DNA of 52,059 nt. It comes from Pseudanabaena cinerea FACHB-1277 (GTDB taxonomy: Bacteria > Cyanobacteriota > Cyanobacteriia > Pseudanabaenales > Pseudanabaenaceae). This document shows positions 8,743 through 16,900 of this stretch, one piece after another. The notes beneath the pieces were generated by a model. It was not told the origin of the DNA. It saw only the letters and a list, made by a program, of their open reading frames with translations, and searched no databases. A program made the translations under genes and the position numbers. Position 1 is the first letter of the stretch, and the number at the start of each line of letters is the position of its first letter. The stretch spans positions 1 through 52,059 of the forward strand of contig NZ_JACJPY010000027.1 in the NCBI RefSeq assembly GCF_014696345.1. Direction: 5' to 3'.

Positions 8743-9588
8743 ATGAAGTTGCCATCAGTATCTCAAAATTTAATGTTTATTGGCTGCGTTATTAGTGCTG
8801 TTTTTTTGCTGATGGCGATCGCCGCACCAATATTGCAAGCCGTAGGACTGTTAACTAATCCTAGCGAGTTTCTCAGTAACCCGATTCATCAGCCCCCCTC
8901 AGCCCAATATTGGTTTGGTACAGATTTGCAGGGACATGATGTGTTTACACGCACGATCGCAGGGGCAAGTGTGGCATGGCAAGTAACCATCGCCTCAACG
9001 GTAATTAGCATCGCCATCGGTGTACCCTTGGGCATGATTAGCGGCTACAAAGGTGGCTGGCTAGACCGCATTTTAGTATTTGTCATGGATGCGCTATATA
9101 CCTTGCCTAGTTTGTTGCTGTCGCTCACGATCGCCTTTGTGGTCGGCAATGGGGTCATCAATGCGGCGATCGCCCTCAGTGTTGCCTATATCCCCCTATA
9201 TTTTCGGGTGATCCGCAACCAAACTGTGAGTACGAAAACCGAAGTTTATATCGAAGCTGCTCAAGCGATCGGTGCAGACACAAAAACAATCTTAATCAAA
9301 TATCTCGCCCCCAACGTCATCCAAAGCTTACCCGTAATTTTCACCCTCAACGCCGCCGATGCAATTCTGACTCTGGCAGGTTTAGGCTTCTTAGGTTTAG
9401 GCATTCCCGAAGATGTACCTGAATGGGGTCACGATCTCAAGCAAGCCCTCGATGCGCTCTCGACTGGTGAAAATATTTGGTGGACAACGGTTTTCCCTGG
9501 TTTGGCGATTACTTTTATGGCGATCGGTCTTTCTCTAGTTGGTGAAGGTTTGACTCAGAGATTTAGCAGCAAGAAAACTAAAAACTAG
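8743..9588 (+). CDS. ABC transporter permease, DppC/OppC family
   Basis: 281 residues with about six hydrophobic segments. It is the inner-membrane subunit of a peptide- or nickel-type importer. The EAA-type cytoplasmic loop reads YIEAAQAIGADTKTILIKYLAPN, where the ATPase docks. The N-terminal GTDLQGHDVFTRTIAGA motif is characteristic of DppC/OppC proteins. No ATPase, binding-protein or second permease gene is adjacent, so its partners must be encoded elsewhere, as is common in cyanobacteria. Substrate unknown. Confidence 0.9.
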   Translation: MKLPSVSQNLMFIGCVISAVFLLMAIAAPILQAVGLLTNPSEFLSNPIHQPPSAQYWFGTDLQGHDVFTRTIAGASVAWQVTIASTVISIAIGVPLGMISGYKGGWLDRILVFVMDALYTLPSLLLSLTIAFVVGNGVINAAIALSVAYIPLYFRVIRNQTVSTKTEVYIEAAQAIGADTKTILIKYLAPNVIQSLPVIFTLNAADAILTLAGLGFLGLGIPEDVPEWGHDLKQALDALSTGENIWWTTVFPGLAITFMAIGLSLVGEGLTQRFSSKKTKN

Positions 9589-9753
9589 CTGTATCGCTTC
9601 TAATGTAAAAATTTACGGGTTGTTTAGAAACTTTAAAACGATCAATTTCAATTTTTCATGGGAATTTGTAGACGTGAAACGTATAAAAATGTATACTAAG
9701 TTCTAACTGCAAAAGTGTTTATTAACGAAGAAACTTTAACAAAACTAACTCTT

Positions 9754-10440
9754 ATGAAGTTCATATCAATACTTTCATTGTTGGTGCTAAACTTTAGCGT
9801 TTTTGGAACTATCCCCGTTCAAGCTTTGCCAGGTGAAACTCCAGAAACTGTTATGAGAAAATTCAATTCTAATAGCTTTTTTAAAGGGCTTAAGCTTTAT
9901 CAGGGATATTACCCAGTTGGACAAAAGAGTGAGTGTTGCGTGAGAGGCAATGGAATTTTTTCTTTAAGGAATGGCAAGTTTCTTGAGACCTATTACACTA
10001 TGCTTGGGGAGAATAAAATTTATCTCAAAGGTCCTGGAATTTACAAAGACTATAATTTTTCGTACAGTTTTAACGTAAATCTTGATAGAGATATCGTCTA
10101 CAGTGAGAGACTTTATTTAGATTTAAATTCTAGAGACCCAAAACATGAAAATAAAAAGCATGATTATCGAAAAGATTTACAAATCACTAATGTGATGAAT
10201 GAGGTATGGGGTGATTATTTAGTCAGTGACTTCAAAAACTCAAGATTTACAGATGCCATTATTATATCAAGATTAGCAACACGGCAAATATATCAAGGGA
10301 AGGAATTTGCATACGAAATTATCTATCAAGGTATACGCGATAATTCTTTTACAAAACATCCTATTATTGGGATTTCTGTAATTATCCCTGAATACATCGA
10401 AACAGTAAGAGGGTTAAGTGAATTTGAAGAGCGGCTATGA
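9754..10440 (+). CDS. Hypothetical secreted protein
   Basis: 228 residues from the ATG at 9754. That start gives a clean signal peptide (KFISILSLLVLNFSVFG, cleavage probably near VQA-LPG), whereas the upstream in-frame GTG at 9715 does not. The mature part is rich in charged and aromatic residues, with two adjacent cysteines (SECCVRG) near residue 70. I do not recognise a family. Base composition is more AT-rich than the flanking housekeeping genes, and HIP1 sites are absent inside it, which may indicate recent acquisition. Confidence 0.6.
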   Translation: MKFISILSLLVLNFSVFGTIPVQALPGETPETVMRKFNSNSFFKGLKLYQGYYPVGQKSECCVRGNGIFSLRNGKFLETYYTMLGENKIYLKGPGIYKDYNFSYSFNVNLDRDIVYSERLYLDLNSRDPKHENKKHDYRKDLQITNVMNEVWGDYLVSDFKNSRFTDAIIISRLATRQIYQGKEFAYEIIYQGIRDNSFTKHPIIGISVIIPEYIETVRGLSEFEERL

Positions 10441-10498
10441 GACTTAGCTGCGCTTAATTCCTAATGGTCTTTTTGTTTAAATTGCGATTCCTGAGAGT

Positions 10499-10590
10499 AC
10501 GTTAATGCAATGTAACCAACCCTAAATATTTGAATGCGTTGCGCTACACTAACACATCCTACTTGACTTGATTTGTAGTGCGATCATTAC
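10499..10590. repeat. Dispersed cyanobacterial repeat, divergent copy A
   Basis: Contains ACGTTAATGCAATGTAACC, then GCGTTGCGCTACACTAACACATCCTACTTGA-like sequence and GTAGTGCGATC. It matches in order the repeat at 10896-11022, but with more differences. It lies between the secreted protein gene and the HicB-like gene. Confidence 0.6.
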
Positions 10591-10638
10591 AAAATTGTTG
10601 GACGCAATCAAGAAACGAAAGAATCAGGAGGAAGATTT

Positions 10639-10857
10639 ATGAGTAGATACAGTATGAATGTTCAATGGTCTGAGGCGGATCAGTTGTTTCTAGTCACAAT
10701 TCCAGAATTTGCCGATCGCGTTGTCATGCCTTGTACGCATGGCGAAACTCGTGAGGAAGCAATTCATAATGGTGAAGAAGTTATTGAAATGTATCTAGAA
10801 GCTTGGCAAATAGAAGGTGAATCTATTCCTGAACCGAAGATACTTCAAGCTGCTTAG
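10639..10857 (+). CDS. HicB-like protein, orphan antitoxin
   Basis: 72 residues with the HicB fold signature: a beta hairpin Y-S-M-N-V-Q-W, then LFLVTIPEF, CTHGETREEAIHNGEEVIEMYLEAW. HicB proteins neutralise the HicA mRNA interferase. A strong Shine-Dalgarno (AGGAGG) lies about 7 bases before the ATG at 10639. No hicA-sized reading frame is adjacent on either side, and the DNA-binding domain of long HicB proteins is absent. It may be an orphan antitoxin. Dispersed repeats flank it on both sides. Confidence 0.8.
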   Translation: MSRYSMNVQWSEADQLFLVTIPEFADRVVMPCTHGETREEAIHNGEEVIEMYLEAWQIEGESIPEPKILQAA

Positions 10858-10895
10858 CGATCGCGGCGATCTTGTAGTGCGATCGCTGATCGCGT

Positions 10896-11022
10896 AGGGA
10901 GCGTTAATGAAATGTAACGCACCTTTCTGATGGTTTTGATTGGGTTTGTTTGGTGCGTTACGCTACGCTAACACACCCTACTTGATTTGAAGTGTAGCGT
11001 TATCGACTCGACAAGTGCGATC
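10896..11022. repeat. Dispersed cyanobacterial repeat, copy B
   Basis: Starts with AATGTAACGCACC and reads into its near-complement GGTGCGTTACGCTACGC, giving an imperfect palindrome, followed by a 59-base conserved tail (10964-11022) that is repeated almost exactly at 12990-13048. The 10858-11103 gap holds this element and HIP1 sites but no gene. Confidence 0.75.
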
Positions 11023-11103
11023 GCCGATCTTGTAGATCGTACTTTCAAACACAGCAAAGCGATCGCTTACAATAGAATGCAGCCCTGATTGCTACTCTTG
11101 CGT

Positions 11104-11361
11104 ATGCCCACCCTATCCAGCTTCTATGGCATAAAAATCACAATGAACTACAACGATCACAATCCACCTCATATTCATGTTGAGTATCAAGATTGTGAAG
11201 CGATTATAATGATTCAAACAGGTGAAGTTTGTGGTCAAATGCCCAAAAGAGGACTAAATTTAATTTGGGAGTGGCTCGATCTGCACAAATCTGAACTATT
11301 GGAGAACTGGGAAAATGCACGTCAAAGAAAACCCCTTAACAAAATCGATCCCCTTCCATAA
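11104..11361 (+). CDS. DUF4160 protein
   Basis: 85 residues from the ATG at 11104, chosen because family members begin MPTxSxFYGI; an upstream TTG extends the frame by five codons. The conserved core NDHNPPHIHVEY is present. DUF4160 proteins are small and usually paired with DUF2442 proteins in toxin-antitoxin-like loci; the biochemical activity is unproven as far as I know. The gene overlaps the next by 47 bases, suggesting coupled translation. Confidence 0.82.
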   Translation: MPTLSSFYGIKITMNYNDHNPPHIHVEYQDCEAIIMIQTGEVCGQMPKRGLNLIWEWLDLHKSELLENWENARQRKPLNKIDPLP

Positions 11362-11644
11362 AAAGGAGCTATTGCTTCATGTTATCTCTGCGGAATATCT
11401 AGATAACTATCGATTAAAACTAACATTTAACAATGGAATAGAAGGGATTGTCGATTTAGAACAGGAATTGTATGGCGAAGTCTTTGAACCATTGAAAGAT
11501 AAAAGTTTATTTCAACAGGTATTTGTAACTAGTCGGACTATAGAATGGTCAAATGGCGCAGACTTTGCCCCTGAGTTTTTATTTGAAATTGCTATTAACA
11601 AGCAATCTGTTTCTGAATCTAAACCATTGGAGGACTACGTATGA
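11315..11644 (+). CDS. DUF2442 protein
   Basis: 109 residues. The DUF2442 core is visible: LDNYRLKLTFNNGIEGIVDLE, then the variable region and IEWSNGADFAPEFLF. It overlaps the DUF4160 gene by 47 bases and the following gene by 4 bases (ATGA), so the three form one translationally coupled unit. GGAG lies upstream of the ATG within the DUF4160 reading frame. Its role is probably as partner or antidote of DUF4160, inferred from context only. Confidence 0.82.
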   Translation: MHVKENPLTKSIPFHKKELLLHVISAEYLDNYRLKLTFNNGIEGIVDLEQELYGEVFEPLKDKSLFQQVFVTSRTIEWSNGADFAPEFLFEIAINKQSVSESKPLEDYV

Positions 11645-12330
11645 CTGTTAATTCTCAATTAGCTGAAAAAGGTTTAGATACCAAAGTTTTAGAACAAAAT
11701 AGATTACGAGGAATTGCTGAAAAATATAGGTTGCAAGGATTTGAAGTTGTAATCGAGCCTTCTAAATCCCTGATTCCTTTTGATTTGGGAAATTATTCTC
11801 CAGATATTATTGTGACAAAGGGATCGAATGAAGGTTACATAATCGAATTTAAAAACTCAATTGCTAAAATCTCAGTCGATCGCTATAGAGAGATTGCCGA
11901 AATAGTAGCTCAGCATCATGGTTGGCGATTTTTACTGATCACTGGCGAAGATATCTCTTCAGACGATCCCCAAGATGATAGTGAGTTACTGACTTGGGAA
12001 CAGATGTTGCAACGTCAAGAACAGGCTCAAAGATTTTTAGCGATGGGAGAAGTGGAAGTTGCCTTTTGGTATTTATGGGGAATTTTGGAAGCTGCTGTGC
12101 GTCGTCAAGCTAGGCAAGTTACAATTCCGATAGAACGCTTTCCTGCCAATTCTTTAATTAATCATTTATATTCTCAAGGTGAGCTTTCGATAGAGCAGTT
12201 TGATCAGGTGAGAGTAATTCAAGCTGTACGAGATCGGCTTATACATGGGTATCAATTGCCTAATCTTGAGGAACCTATAAAACAATTGCAAGGGCTTGTC
12301 AATGAATTGATTGCAATGTGGGAAATCTAA
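11641..12330 (+). CDS. REase-like (AHJR-type) nuclease with C-terminal HEPN-like domain
   Basis: 229 residues. Residues about 20-105 look like a PD-(D/E)xK fold: SPDII (D55), then IIEFK (E69, K71) in the usual spacing, and strand FLLITG. Residues about 125-229 are helical and carry R-x4-H as RDRLIH (R197, H202), the ribonuclease motif of HEPN domains. A protein with both a DNase-like and an RNase-like motif next to DUF4160-DUF2442 suggests a defence or toxin role, by inference. The start codon overlaps the upstream stop by 4 bases. The last 66 bases of a similar gene are duplicated at 12916-12981. Confidence 0.7.
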   Translation: MTVNSQLAEKGLDTKVLEQNRLRGIAEKYRLQGFEVVIEPSKSLIPFDLGNYSPDIIVTKGSNEGYIIEFKNSIAKISVDRYREIAEIVAQHHGWRFLLITGEDISSDDPQDDSELLTWEQMLQRQEQAQRFLAMGEVEVAFWYLWGILEAAVRRQARQVTIPIERFPANSLINHLYSQGELSIEQFDQVRVIQAVRDRLIHGYQLPNLEEPIKQLQGLVNELIAMWEI

Positions 12331-12423
12331 ATCTATAAATTCAGTGCGATCGCTGGTTTACCCGAAAAGCTTGATGGTTATATAATTTGTATATAGACTG
12401 TGTAGAAAAGGAAACAAACAGCC

Positions 12424-12651
12424 ATGAGTCAAGCACAAATCACAGAATCTTTGCTAACTAGTACAGGTTTTTATAGCCTATTTCAAACCTTACCCCTAGA
12501 AATTCGTCAAGGCTTTCTACAACTTTTATTTCAAAATAATTCCTCTGAATTAGAAGACTCTATCCTTTATTTAGCTTGTGAAAATTCTCGGAAAGAAGGT
12601 TTTTTATCTGAATTAGAGTCACAATCTCTCTTGGAGAGTTTGCCTCAATGA
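12424..12651 (+). CDS. Putative antitoxin of RelE-type pair
   Basis: 75 residues, acidic and helical, with no recognised DNA-binding motif. It starts at an ATG and overlaps the downstream RelE-like toxin gene by 4 bases (ATGA), the classical layout of type II modules. The antitoxin assignment rests on this position and size. Confidence 0.65.
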   Translation: MSQAQITESLLTSTGFYSLFQTLPLEIRQGFLQLLFQNNSSELEDSILYLACENSRKEGFLSELESQSLLESLPQ

Positions 12652-12917
12652 AATATCAAATTGCCAAGCGCTTCAAAAAAGATTTAGACAAAATCAGCGA
12701 TCGCAAAGTTCTTGCAAAAGTTAGAAAATGTATTGAAGCAATTGGAACTTCTCAAACACTGTCCGAAATTCCAGATCTTGAGCCACTAAAAGGGTTTTCG
12801 GGATACTATCGCATTAAATTTGATTATAGCTATCGTATTGGGATTTTTTGGGATGGAGAAGTTATTGAAATTCTCAAAATAGAAAGTCGTGAGGGATTTT
12901 ACAAGAATTTTCCTTGA
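12648..12917 (+). CDS. RelE/ParE-family toxin
   Basis: 89 residues with the RelE/ParE layout: AKRFKKDLDKI at the N-terminus, a middle helix, GYYRIKFDYSYRIGIFWDGEVIEILKI beta strands, and a short C-terminal tail with RE.FYK. Such proteins cleave mRNA on the ribosome or poison gyrase; which applies here is unclear. It is translationally coupled to the upstream antitoxin. A duplicated gene fragment starts immediately at its stop codon. Confidence 0.8.
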   Translation: MKYQIAKRFKKDLDKISDRKVLAKVRKCIEAIGTSQTLSEIPDLEPLKGFSGYYRIKFDYSYRIGIFWDGEVIEILKIESREGFYKNFP

Positions 12918-12981
12918 TCGCCTTATACATGGCTATCAAATGCTTAATCTTGAGGAACCTACAAAACAATTGCAAGGGCTT
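12916..12981 (+). pseudogene. Duplicated 3-prime fragment of a nuclease/HEPN gene
   Basis: 66 bases matching 12232-12297 (the HEPN motif region of the nuclease gene) with 5 mismatches by direct comparison. It encodes the degenerate equivalent of DRLIHGYQLPNLEEP. It overlaps the end of the RelE gene and runs into copy C of the dispersed repeat, so it is a leftover from recombination or a lost second cassette. Confidence 0.75.
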
Positions 12982-12989
12982 ATTCTTAG

Positions 12990-13048
12990 TACGCTAACAC
13001 CCCCTACTTGATTTGAAGTGTAGCGTTATCGACTCGACAAGTGCGATC
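12990..13048. repeat. Dispersed cyanobacterial repeat, truncated copy C
   Basis: 59 bases differing at only one position from 10964-11022. It lacks the upstream half of copy B and abuts the duplicated gene fragment on the left and a truncated DUF6888 gene on the right, so it marks a rearrangement junction. Confidence 0.8.
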
Positions 13049-13174
13049 TATCCTAACTGGCAGTACAAAGCGATTGAGCTTGTTAGAATAGGCAAACGTG
13101 CTGGAAATTTATATATACTTGCCGAAGGAAATCTTGATCTTGAGATAAAAACTACAGGAGGCTATGAGCCATGA
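13049..13174 (+). pseudogene. 5-prime-truncated DUF6888-like gene
   Basis: 41 sense codons without a start codon, beginning directly at repeat copy C. The translation contains YPNWQYKAIELVRIG and GNLYILAEGN, which I recognise as the core of the small cyanobacterial DUF6888 family. The stop overlaps the next start (ATGA), the expected layout with DUF6887. The N-terminal part has been lost at the repeat junction. Confidence 0.6.
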
Positions 13175-13365
13175 CAGACATCAACTACAACAAAATGGAG
13201 TTGGATGACTTACGAAAATATGTACTTACTCATAGGGAAAATATTCAAGCTTTTCAGTCATATATCGATCGCTCGAATGCTTCTGGCAGAATGATTGCTG
13301 TTGATACGGCTACACCTAAATAGGAAGAAGATTTAGAGGAAAATATCCGCCATACAGCTAAGTAG
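13171..13365 (+). pseudogene. DUF6887-like gene with in-frame amber stop
   Basis: Starts with ATG overlapping the DUF6888 stop. Codons 1-50 give MTDINYNKMELDDLRKYVL and continue through SYIDRSNASGR, typical of the DUF6887 family. TAG follows at 13321-13323, and the same frame then continues with EEDLEENIRHTAK to a second stop at 13363, matching the acidic C-terminus of the family. A point nonsense mutation is the simplest reading; a functional 50-residue protein remains possible. Confidence 0.6.
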
Positions 13366-13400
13366 CGATAATATATTTAGACATCTTCAGAAAGCCATCT

Positions 13401-13628
13401 ATGTTATTACAAGAACTAAAAGAGCAAGTCTTCAAGCTACCGTTTAGCGATCGCCTTGCGTTAGTAAGCGCCATAATTGAGTCATTACAAAATCAGCCTA
13501 TTTTCAGTGTTGATCACTCTGGCGCGATTAGACGGATGCGAGGCTTATTAAAAACTGACCAACCCGCACCAACTGACGAGCAAGTGGCTGCAATGTTAGA
13601 AGAGCGTCGAGTGGAGAAGTATTTGTAG
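13401..13628 (+). CDS. Antitoxin of PIN-domain pair
   Basis: 75 residues starting at an ATG. The N-terminal helix region LKEQVFKLPFSDRLALVSAIIESLQ resembles small cyanobacterial antitoxins that precede PIN-domain toxins. The stop overlaps by one base with the GTG start of a PIN-domain reading frame, supporting the pairing. The partner is truncated. Confidence 0.7.
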   Translation: MLLQELKEQVFKLPFSDRLALVSAIIESLQNQPIFSVDHSGAIRRMRGLLKTDQPAPTDEQVAAMLEERRVEKYL

Positions 13629-13783
13629 TGAGAGTTTTAGTTGACACCAATATTGTCCTAGATTTTTTGTTGCAACGAGAGCCATTTTTTCAAGATGCAG
13701 ATTTGTTGTTTCAAGCGATCAGTGTTGGTCAAGTCGTTGGCTATTTTATGCGGTTGCCCTGTAGAAAATCGCTGAAACCCTGA
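13628..13783 (+). pseudogene. Truncated PIN-domain (VapC-like) toxin
   Basis: GTG start overlapping the antitoxin stop. The translation RVLVDTNIVLDFLLQREPFF followed by DADLLFQAI is the N-terminal third of a PIN ribonuclease, with the first catalytic Asp (VDTN). After about 40 residues the family similarity stops (GYFMRLPCRKSLKP) and a TGA follows. The other acidic residues of the active site are missing, so it should be inactive. Confidence 0.8.
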
Positions 13784-13800
13784 TTGTCTCCTTGTAAATA

Positions 13801-13907
13801 TTTTTAGGCTTCCATTACGAGCGGAATGTGGGTTACAGATGACCGATGAAATTTTTAGGCAAAATCAAGTTTCACCTGATTCTCTATATGAGCAGTTTTT
13901 AAAGTAA
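13801..13907 (+). pseudogene. Unidentified gene remnant downstream of truncated PIN gene
   Basis: An open frame without its own good start reads LPLRAECGLQMTDEIFRQNQ and ends after LYEQFLK at 13907, overlapping the 3-prime end of the convergent kinase gene. It looks protein-like but I cannot name its family. Confidence 0.3.
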
Positions 13908-16900
13908 GTCCGTTGAATTATTGTGGAAAGCAGCTTTAACTTAATGGGTTTACTTATGTATTCATCTGCTCCTGCGTCGAGACATTTCTGACGGTCATCT
14001 TTCATTGCTAAGGCAGTAATAGCAATGATCGGCTTGGTAAAACCAATATTACGGATACGTTTAATTGCCTCAAGACCATCTAATTCTGGCATTTGGATAT
14101 CCATTAATATTAAGTCTGGTGGCTGTATTTGTACTAGATTAATCGCCTGTTGTCCACTTCTAGCAATTTTAAGTCGAAAACCTTTTGCTTCGAGATAGCA
14201 AGTAATCGTAGAGATATTGGCTTCATTATCTTCAGCTAACAGAACTAGGGGGAGGTCACAATCACTGCCAATTACTTCGCTTGGATGTGGTGATATATTG
14301 GCTGGCTTTGGAGGCTGCTGAGATATGTTATCTGAGTAGGGAAGTGCGATCGCAAATTGGCTACCTACATTTACTTCACTAGTTACACTTACATATCCGC
14401 CATGCAATTCGACTATTTTTTTGACTAAGGCCAATCCTAAACCAGTGCCATTATATTGGCGATTAAGACTACTATCAACTTGGATAAAAGGTTGAAATAT
14501 TTTTTTTAAGTCGTCAGAGGTAATACCGATACCTGTATCCGTTACCGTCAAACATACCCAATCTTGATAACTATGATCATTCGGGATAGGCTTTCTTTCG
14601 AGAGAGTACTGTAGAGTGATTTTGCCTCCCGATGGGGTAAATTTGATGGCATTACTGAGCAAGTTGATTAATACTTGACGGATACGACGTTCATCGAGCA
14701 ATGTTTCTAGTTCAGGTATATTGCCCTTCAAATCTAATTGCAAGTTTTTTTGCATTGCCATTTGCCTAATAAATGTCAAACTAGATTGGCAAATATTCTT
14801 AACATTGGATACTTCAAGATCTAAAGTTATTTCACCAGCTTCGATTTTGGCAAGATCGAGGATGTCATTAATTAATTCCAGTAAATGATTGCCACTCTGC
14901 TCAACGATCTTCAACATATTTTTTTGTTTTTCTTGAAGAGAACCAAAGACTTCTTCAGATAAACCTTCAGTAATACCAAGGATGGCATTAAGAGGGGTGC
15001 GAAGCTCATGGCTCATATTGGCGAGAAATTCATCTTTGAGCTTTGTTGCTTTTTGCAGTTCTTGATTAGTCTGTTGCAGTTTCTCTTCAGCCTGTTTACT
15101 GTCGCTAATGTCGCGACATACACAAATCAGCAAATCGTCATCAGTAAATGTTAAAGATATGCCCTGATAAAAGGTGGAACCATTCTTATGGAGAGCAATT
15201 AGTTCCCCTTTCCAAGAGTGATCTCTTTCTAAAATAGGAAGTACCTCCTTTTCAATTTCGGCTATTACTTCTGGGGAATATAACTTATCCCAGCTTGAAC
15301 CAAGCAATTCTTCAGGATCTTCATAACCAAACATTGCTAGATGAGATCGGTTTAAATAGATATATTTATTTTCTTGTAAAATAGCAATTCCATCAATTGC
15401 TGATTCAACAGCAGCAAGTTTTTGTTTAAGGGAAGCTTCAGTATTCTTGACAATACTAATGTCTTGGATGACTCCATGCCAAACTATCGCACCGTTTTCA
15501 CGCCGAGTTGGACGTGAACTTGCTTTTAGCCACTTTGTTTTACCTGAATAGGTGACAATACGCCATTCATAGCAAAAAGGGAGCATATTCTGGCAGCTAT
15601 TAGCTAATGCATTCTGATAGCCTTGTTTATCATCTGGATGTATCTGATTAAATACAATTCTAGCGTCTCGATAAGCTTCTACAATTGAGATTTCCGTAAT
15701 TTCTTCAAATATCGGATTAAGGTATTTAAAGCGAACTAAACCATTTACATCTTGGACTAAAGTATAAATTATGCTAGGTGATGCGGTGGATAATTCTTGA
15801 AATTGAGAATCCTGCTCTATTATTTTCAGTTCAGCTTTTTTAAGATTACTGATATCTATAATGACACAAACACAAAGATCAGCTTGTTCTGAAAGTTTTG
15901 CTGCTGAAATTAATATATGAACTAGATGACCATCTTTGTGATAGTAGGATTTCTCAACAGGCTTTATGGCTCCATTTGTCTGAATATATTCAACTACATC
16001 TAGATCTTGCTGTATATATTCTGAAGGAGTAATGTTTAACCAATTAATCCGATTAGCTTCTAGATCTTCTCGGCTATAGCCTAACATTTCTAAAAAGTAA
16101 TCATTTGCTTCTGTTACATGACCATTAAAATCAGTAAACATAATTCCTACAATATTAGAATCAAATACTGTACGGAAACGGTTATTACTTTCCAATAGTG
16201 CCAACTCAATCCGTTTGCGCTCAGTAATATCCTTAGCAATGCCTAGAAATCCGATGTCTTGCTCACTATCATCTCTCAAAGTGCTTATAGTTAATTCGAC
16301 TGGAAACTTTGAGCCATCTTTACGGATATATGTCCATTCTTGGGTAAAGGTAATTCCCTTATCTGATCTCATGAATACCTCAAATAAGGAAACCGTATCT
16401 ACCCCTCTCTCAGCCGATAGCTTGGCAATGCGATCAGCGATCTCTAATGGATCATGGAAGATTAATGGGACGCAATAACCAACCACTTCGCTCATGCTGT
16501 ATCCTAGCATTGCTTCAGCGCCAGAATTAAAACTTAGGATCGTGCTATTTAAGTCACAGGTAATTATTGCGTAATCTGAACTATCAAGAATGGCGCGTTG
16601 TAGTTTGTTAATTTCCCATAATTCTTGGGTTCTCTCTTTAATCTTTAACTCTAGGGATTGGTTTAGTTCTTGAAGCTTTTGAATCTCTAAACTTTGAAGG
16701 TTTTGTTGCAGTAAGTTTTGATTATTTTCTTCTAGCTCTAAAGTGTTCTGTAATAGCAGATTAATCAAGTCATCTTGAGTTAATACACCAACTATCTGAT
16801 TTCCGTTTAGTACAGGTAAATAGCTGATTTTATACTCTTGAAATAGATTTGTAGCAATTGTAACATCATGAAGCTCAGTCTCTTGAATTGTAATAACAGG

